From the NCBI GenBank assembly GCA_932294295.1, contig OW028582.1, positions 38,476,204-38,540,203 of the forward strand: DNA of 64,000 bases, given 5' to 3'. The stretch's first letter is position 1; the number at the start of each line of letters is the position of its first letter. Positions 58,693 through 64,000 of this stretch are shown piece after piece. The stretch comes from Alitta virens. Taxonomy: Eukaryota; Annelida; Polychaeta; Phyllodocida; Nereididae. A program made the position numbers and the translations under genes. Below the pieces are notes generated by a model. It saw nothing but the letters and a program-made list of their open reading frames with translations, was not told the DNA's origin and did no database searches.

Positions 58693-61600
58693 TTACATAA
58701 TGTGGTCCATGTCATATGTCAATAGCCATTGTGTAATCGCTGTTTTGAAAGTATTAAGTGAAATACTTCTTTTAATTTCAACAGGAATATTATTCCAGAG
58801 TTTCGCACCCCAGTACATAAAACTATTCTTCCCATACTTCACAGTGTTAAAAGATGGAAGTGAAAGTCTGTCATTGTCCCTCATTTCATATTGTGAGTTC
58901 TGAGTCTCAAATAACTCATTCAGATATTTTGGTGCAATGTCCTTCCTGACTTTATAAAGCAGTATAGCCGCATTCTTTACACACCGTTTAAACACACTGA
59001 GTTGCTTTTCCTGTTTGCAAAGCTCTTCATAACTTAGGTAACCCTTATCTGTGGCAAATCTAAGCGCCCTTTTATTGGTATTTTCCAATTTCTCTAATTG
59101 TGTTTTGTTTGCAAACATCCAAACAATTGAGCAATAATTGAAATTACTGCTCATGTAACTATTATAAATTGTGTTTTTAGCATCTTTGTCTAAATTATGC
59201 CTGATTCTTTTGAGGGCATTTATCTGCTTTCCCGTTTGATTACATATCTCATCAATTTGCATATTCAATTTCAAATGCTGATCCAATTCAACCCCTAGAA
59301 TGTTAATGCTATCAGACGCTTTGATTTCAGTGCCCTCTATCATAATTGAGCAGTTGTCTAATACATTATTCCTACTTAGAAACATTAATTGAAATTTATT
59401 GGCATTTGCTTTCATGTTATCATATTCAAACCAGTTCATGGCAGTTATACAATCATTTTGTAATCTTTCCTTTAGATCTGACAGATTGTTCCCAATACTA
59501 AGGAGTGTATTATCATCTGCATAATTGTATATTTTGCTATTAAATTTGAAAAATAAGAAATCATTGATGAATATATTGAACAAAAGAGGACCTAATATTG
59601 ATCCCTGGGGGACCCCTTTGATGTTGTGAATCCAGTCTGAGAATGTCTCACCTATCTTAACTCTTTGTTGTCTCTGCATTATGTAAGACTGCATAAGTTG
59701 ACAGGAGTCCATGTCAAACCCATAGGTTGATAATTTGGCAATCAATAAACCATGAGGCATGCAGTCGAAAGCCTTTGATAGGTCAATTGCAATTAAACCT
59801 AAAGTGTTTCCCTTATCAATATGTTGTCTGATATCTTCAGTCATTCTGACAAGTATGTCTTGACAACTATGAGCTTTCCGAAATCCTGATAAGTACTTAT
59901 GAAACCTTGAGTTCATATATTCATATATTTGATCATATAAGGCCCTTTCCATTATTTTTGATAATATGGGAAGTAGATTGACCGACCTATAGTTGTCTTT
60001 ATCAAGCTTATCCTTCTTCTTGTAGAGAGGAGTAATATTAGCTTTTTTCATCTGATTAGGAAAAACCTTCTCTAATATGCACCTGTTAATCAACAGTGTG
60101 AGAGGCTTTACCAATTCACTGCCTATGTTTTTTATGAATTGAGCAGGAATTTCATCATACCCTGATGCCTTTTTAGCCGACAGGGATTTGATTATGTTAA
60201 GTGTCTCCCTTTCGGTTATAAACCTGAATATAAAGCATGGCTCGGAGTGGCCTATTATCTTTTCTTTGATGCACTTCACACTTGAGTGCTCTCCATACTG
60301 AGCTATGATCTCATTCAGGGGTTTTTCATTGTTTTCAGGGGTTCCAATGTTTGACCCTATTAATTGAAAAAATTCATTGAATATATTACACACATTTTGC
60401 TCATCTGTGATTATATCACCATCTTCTCGCAATGGAATGCTATCAGACTTTGTTCTGGATTTAGAAAATAAAGGTTTTACAGTTTTCCAGAAGTCTTTGT
60501 TACGGTTCCCAGATTTACATTTTTCTTGGAAATATTTGCCTATTTCTTTTCGCTTCAATAAGTTGACGTGATTTTTTTGAACTTTATACATTGCTAGATA
60601 GTGGTTTGATCTAAATTTATAGTATTTGTTCCTTAATCTATTCCTATATAGCATGGCTTTTCTCAATTCTTTTGACATACAGTGAAAATCGTTTCTCTTA
60701 ATAAGCTTTATTAGCTTGGGTGCATGTCTATTAAGTAAGTTGCATAATGTCTCTTGCAATGTGTCATATGCTGAGTCAGCATCTGTGCTGCTCATTACCG
60801 CTTGTGACAGATCTGTTTCAGACAGATCACATATAACCTGTTCATATTTGATCTTTGATAGCTTTCTAACAAATACTTTTTTAGTTTTTGGCACTGGCTT
60901 TTGAAGCCGGAGAATACCTCCTATCAAATTGTGAAAATCACTAATTCCTGTATTTTCAGAAAAACTGCACAGGAATTTTCTACGTTTTGTTACTAACATA
61001 ACATCTATGAGTGTTGGCTGACTTGACTTGAAGCATGTGGCTTCTGTAATTATATTTGTTAGACTATATACCGGGATTATGTTTGATAGAGTGTTCGCAC
61101 TCATCATATTAAAATTTAAATCCTCCATGATAATAACATTTTCGTAAGAATTACACAACTTTTCATATGTTTCTTCAAAGAATCGTTTAAATAGGACAGC
61201 ATCTGTTTTCGGGTTTTTGTACATACCCAACAACATGATCTTTTCATGTGCAATGTTTAGCTCAATTGACATACATTCGAGCTCATCATTACAGATACTA
61301 ATGCTACCCTCTGAGAATGGGATATCCTTTGATATGTAAGTCAATAGTCCCCCACTGTTTGCTCTTTTGTCTTTTCGAATGCAACAGTATCCCTCAATGT
61401 CAAGAGTTTCTTGCTTAAATGAGCTATCGAGCTTTGTCTCACTTAATACTAACACATCAAATTTACACCTATTTTGAAGTTCCTTGATCTCCGTGATCTT
61501 GGATCCCAGACTATTGATGTTTAAGTGACTAATTATAACCTGCTTTGAGTACTTTTCTCTCAAATGTTTTAGTTTCGGGTGCATCTCAGATTCACTCTCT

Positions 61601-61734
61601 TGTCTATTTGAATCATGCTTTTCTAAACAATAATTTCTTTCTGGCCTATTATCTACACCTTGGTTTTGTTCATCATAGATTGTTTCGAGTCTATGTGGAG
61701 ACAAATTCTCCAAAAAACAATCACTTCTACTCAA
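58693..61734 (-). CDS. LINE ORF2: APE endonuclease and reverse transcriptase
   Basis: Nicks target DNA and copies the LINE RNA into it. The frame is open for 1,013 codons. The first in-frame ATG is at 61,584 (residue 51), just before the endonuclease begins (QVIISHLNINSLGSK). Endonuclease landmarks are SETKLD, MYKNP, EDLNFN (normally GDxN) and SDFHNL. The RT follows with KANITPLYKKKDKLDKDNYR, AIDLSKAFDCMPHGLL (motif A), GVPQGSILGPLLF and NYADD (motif C), then a C-terminal Cys-containing region (about residue 880 on). No frameshift or stop, so the copy may be young. The frame runs upstream without a stop to a TAG at 61,813-61,815 that ends ORF1 in the same frame. Confidence 0.93.
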   Translation of the reverse strand: MSRSDCFLENLSPHRLETIYDEQNQGVDNRPERNYCLEKHDSNRQESESEMHPKLKHLREKYSKQVIISHLNINSLGSKITEIKELQNRCKFDVLVLSETKLDSSFKQETLDIEGYCCIRKDKRANSGGLLTYISKDIPFSEGSISICNDELECMSIELNIAHEKIMLLGMYKNPKTDAVLFKRFFEETYEKLCNSYENVIIMEDLNFNMMSANTLSNIIPVYSLTNIITEATCFKSSQPTLIDVMLVTKRRKFLCSFSENTGISDFHNLIGGILRLQKPVPKTKKVFVRKLSKIKYEQVICDLSETDLSQAVMSSTDADSAYDTLQETLCNLLNRHAPKLIKLIKRNDFHCMSKELRKAMLYRNRLRNKYYKFRSNHYLAMYKVQKNHVNLLKRKEIGKYFQEKCKSGNRNKDFWKTVKPLFSKSRTKSDSIPLREDGDIITDEQNVCNIFNEFFQLIGSNIGTPENNEKPLNEIIAQYGEHSSVKCIKEKIIGHSEPCFIFRFITERETLNIIKSLSAKKASGYDEIPAQFIKNIGSELVKPLTLLINRCILEKVFPNQMKKANITPLYKKKDKLDKDNYRSVNLLPILSKIMERALYDQIYEYMNSRFHKYLSGFRKAHSCQDILVRMTEDIRQHIDKGNTLGLIAIDLSKAFDCMPHGLLIAKLSTYGFDMDSCQLMQSYIMQRQQRVKIGETFSDWIHNIKGVPQGSILGPLLFNIFINDFLFFKFNSKIYNYADDNTLLSIGNNLSDLKERLQNDCITAMNWFEYDNMKANANKFQLMFLSRNNVLDNCSIMIEGTEIKASDSINILGVELDQHLKLNMQIDEICNQTGKQINALKRIRHNLDKDAKNTIYNSYMSSNFNYCSIVWMFANKTQLEKLENTNKRALRFATDKGYLSYEELCKQEKQLSVFKRCVKNAAILLYKVRKDIAPKYLNELFETQNSQYEMRDNDRLSLPSFNTVKYGKNSFMYWGAKLWNNIPVEIKRSISLNTFKTAITQWLLTYDMDHIM

Positions 61735-61812
61735 GTAAGAATATTGGGAGAAATTTGTACTTATCTTTTCTTGTTGTTTTGTCTTTGCGGCCCTCAGGTC
61801 ATGGCCAGGTTC

Positions 61813-62220
61813 CTAGTAGTCATAATAGTCATTGTAGTCATTGTAACCACTGTAGTCATCGTAGTGGCTATTGTAGGTCCTTGGTTGGCGGGAGAAGTAG
61901 CTGCAGTCTTTCCTCTTGTGTCCTGTCAGACCACACGCCCAACAGGAGATACAGTCCGTTTTGCGACACTGCCTTACTCCATGCCCAGCCTCACCACATT
62001 GGTAGCACCTTGGTTGCTGGTCCCTTGTTGCCCATGTTCGCGACACTGCCTTATTTTGGGGTCTGTTATTGCGATGTCTTTGTTGTCCTGGCCGATACTT
62101 TTGATCTCTGTTTGGGAAGTTTGGATCCTTTTGTAGTTTCCTTCGCATCTCCATCCATAATTTACCCAAAGGACTAAGTAGTAAGTAGTAATTATGATTC
62201 GTGCCAAGCAGCTTGCACAA
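61813..62220 (-). CDS. LINE ORF1 C-terminal part with two zinc knuckles
   Basis: Gag-like RNA-binding protein. A basic, Arg/Gln-rich stretch precedes two CCHC knuckles, CYQCGEAGHGVRQC and CWACGLTGHKRKDC. A Tyr/Asp-rich tail follows (repeats of YNDY), ending at TAG 61,813-61,815. The open frame starts at a non-ATG codon. The first ATG is 22 residues in, so the protein is probably 5'-truncated. The stop is in the same frame as ORF2, with no other stop between the two domains. Confidence 0.75.
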   Translation of the reverse strand: MCKLLGTNHNYYLLLSPLGKLWMEMRRKLQKDPNFPNRDQKYRPGQQRHRNNRPQNKAVSRTWATRDQQPRCYQCGEAGHGVRQCRKTDCISCWACGLTGHKRKDCSYFSRQPRTYNSHYDDYSGYNDYNDYYDY

Positions 62221-62359
62221 GTTTGAAAATTTGCATGGGCTTTCTTTTCATACTGCGAGAAGTTTGTTTAGACTGAAGAGATTGTTATGTAGCTTTTGTT
62301 TTCTGAGTCACTACTGTTTTATGAGTCCATACAAAGTCTTAGTCCTTCTGTTCTCCAAG

Positions 62360-62640
62360 TTACACACACACAAATGCACAAGAGTGGCTTAATGGAGGCC
62401 AGTGGTATTGTGGAGCTCCCTTGCCCATCATTCCTATGCAAATCTTCACTTTTTTCCATTAGAGCTATTGCCTTGACAAGCAACACTGCATTAGTTCTTT
62501 GTAAACATGTTACATGTGTGACATCTTGAGCATATGGTGTATTGCAATATATATGAATGCAGATGTGTCCATGTGCAATTAGCAGACCTCTGGGAGATGA
62601 CCACTCCTGTTTGTGTCTAACAAAGCACATTGTCAGAAGG
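62360..62640 (-). repeat. Dispersed repeat family R3, copy 2
   Basis: Inverted partner of 55,480-55,760. It lies just outside the truncated 5' end of the LINE. Confidence 0.6.
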
Positions 62641-63140
62641 TATTAAATAGTAGCATCAAGGTGGGATGGAATTGGTGGGAGTCCTGAGAGAACCATGGGG
62701 GGCATCTCAATAGCGATATATCAAATATCTTAGAGATGTTCTCCCATATTACATGTACCATCTTTTACTTCTTTCTTATGTTTCTTATATGCTACATTGT
62801 ACTGATTAATATGCGTAATATGAAATAAATATGTTCTGAGTTCGAAATTATACAGTGCACAGATGGTGTATCAGACTGGGACTGTATTTGTTTAATGTAC
62901 ACTTTTGGGACTATTTAAATGAATGTATTTATTTTGCTTGCTGTACTATTAGTGTACTATGCTTGAGTTATGTCCTTGTTCATAAATATGTAAGTGAGCA
63001 ATGTAATTTCTTTTACTAATGATGTACTTGAATAGCACTGAGATTACAGGGTCATTGACAGTTTCATTGTTTGGTGGATTGGGGATTAGATGTCTGAGCT
63101 GATTGTTTCTCCCATGCTGCTAACAACAAACAATCAAACA
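62641..63140. other. Unassigned AT-rich spacer
   Basis: No gene or repeat recognised. Confidence 0.4.
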
Positions 63141-63148
63141 ATGGGCCA

Positions 63149-63157
63149 TATAAATAG
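63149..63157 (+). promoter_or_regulatory. TATA box between inverted GGGCC arms
   Basis: TATAAATAG is enclosed by AATGGGCC and GGCCCATT, which are exact inverted copies. An initiator-like CACAGTATCATT follows about 25-30 bases downstream. The downstream 700 bases to an AATAAA near 63,893 hold no long open frame. They could be a non-coding transcript, a first exon or a relic of a mobile element. Confidence 0.4.
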
Positions 63158-63199
63158 GGGGCCCATTGGTGTCACAGTATCATTCCATCAATCACCATT

Positions 63200-64000
63200 G
63201 AATCAGCAAGGTGAATTGCCATTAGTGACAGAAAGGAGAGCACAGCTCTCCTTTTTGTACTACATGCTGAGAAGGACCACCAGACGTTGGAAACGACTTT
63301 CATGAGGCATCCCACCTGTCTACTACATTACATCATTGGCCTGCACCTGATGGTACTACAAGTTCATCTCCTGGTCATTTAGTAGTGACAGTGGTCGCAG
63401 ACTCACCTCAGACATCTTCTACACTGGTTGCGTTTCTACATCATCTCATCAGAAGATAAAAACATCGTCAACTAACTCTACATCTACAACTACATAAGTG
63501 CAAGCTGGACTTACAGTTTGACATTCCTTTTAGAGCCATGACCTTAAGCTACATGCCAACCTATATATTGAATTCTTATTTTTTTGCATGAATATTAAAA
63601 GTGGAACTAGTTTAAAGTGTTGTTGTTGTGGTGTGTGAGGGGGAACAGAGATTGTGAATCTTTGACACATTCATCCATGTCTTTCATTCCCTAAAACTTT
63701 TTGAACGTTACAGCTTCATACCATGTATGTTCATCATTATATTCAATGCCATTTAATCAGCTATGTAGAATGTATCATAGAGTGTATAATGTGAATATTA
63801 AATTGTCATTTCTCATGGTGTTAACTTTGCATTATGTTTGTATAATCCCATAGTAAAGTAGTATTTTGGGTTTATTGATGTTTCCTTAGAGGAAATAAAG
63901 ATTGCACAAGTGATTCCTAAATATTTCAATGCACAAATTTTGACAAGATTAGTTTGTCACATTTACAGTTAAAAACATTTTTTATTTGTATTATTTTGAG
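63200..64000. other. Unassigned sequence at the window end
   Basis: No supported gene. AATAAA occurs near 63,893 on the plus strand. Confidence 0.4.

Larger units (their letters stand above)
58350..62220 (-). mobile_element. Non-LTR retrotransposon (LINE), 5'-truncated
   Basis: Minus-strand element with a zinc-knuckle ORF1 tail, a complete ORF2 and a 3' untranslated part. That part ends in AATAAATGATACATACATACA-type simple repeats near 58,355-58,380 instead of poly(A). A 3' microsatellite and APE-type endonuclease place it in the CR1/jockey broad group. ORF1 upstream sequence is cut by a stop near 62,245, so the 5' end is truncated or decayed. Confidence 0.9.

Noticed and set aside
61545..62177. 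Long plus-strand frames (210 and 158 codons) over the LINE ORF1/ORF2 junction
   Set aside because: They are antisense shadows of the zinc-knuckle ORF and ORF2, and their composition mirrors the repeats on the other strand.

Overview
This is a window of repeat-dense eukaryotic DNA, most likely from an invertebrate animal. The signs are AT-rich sequence, GT-AG introns, tRNA-derived SINEs, a PIF/Harbinger transposon, an APE-type LINE and a Polinton/Maverick-type virus-like element. I recognised no ordinary host gene. Almost everything that can be named is a mobile or virus-derived element, and the species cannot be told from the sequence.

Layout. (1) 1-25 kb holds two copies of a segmental duplication: copy A at about 167-6,900 and copy B at about 12,697-24,940. 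They are separated by about 5.8 kb with a SINE, a foldback and dispersed repeats. Copy B carries a complete 4.7-kb PIF/Harbinger transposon (17,146-21,874). It is flanked by a TTA target duplication, and copy A preserves its empty site at 5,200-5,202. The transposon encodes a DDE transposase and, convergently, a two-exon MADF/Myb-like protein. Copy B also contains a recent four-copy tandem array of a 427-bp unit (23.16-24.86 kb). (2) 25.5-27.2 kb has a tRNA-derived SINE and a decayed non-LTR reverse transcriptase. (3) About 27.3-42.6 kb is a large Polinton-like element. A rightward block encodes a chromodomain protein, a small capsid-type protein, a basic protein, a major capsid-like protein, an A32/FtsK-type packaging ATPase, two small conserved proteins and a spliced protein with two PC4-type ssDNA-binding domains. 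A leftward block encodes a spliced protein-primed-type DNA polymerase B (broken by one frameshift and one stop) and two paralogous, three-exon, single-pass membrane proteins. The blocks converge on an AT-rich centre with a decayed spliced gene and a 345-bp tandem duplication. No integrase catalytic core was found.

(4) 42.6-48 kb has an array of AGGTGGCGC/CACCTG-type motifs, a decayed second Harbinger transposase, a SINE, an hAT-like MITE, a foldback, and a 1.9-kb non-coding element with TTAA at both ends. (5) 48-58.3 kb is mostly unassigned AT-rich DNA with dispersed repeats. (6) 58.35-62.2 kb is a 5'-truncated but otherwise open LINE. Its zinc-knuckle ORF and its 1,013-codon endonuclease/reverse-transcriptase ORF lie in the same frame, separated by a single TAG. 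(7) The last 1.8 kb has a TATA-type promoter candidate but no recognisable gene.

The most unusual content is the Polinton-like element. Its paralogous spliced membrane glycoprotein-like genes share a cysteine motif and intron positions, and it also carries a spliced double-PC4 gene. All exon joins given here rest on consensus splice sites and matching reading phase, not on transcript data.
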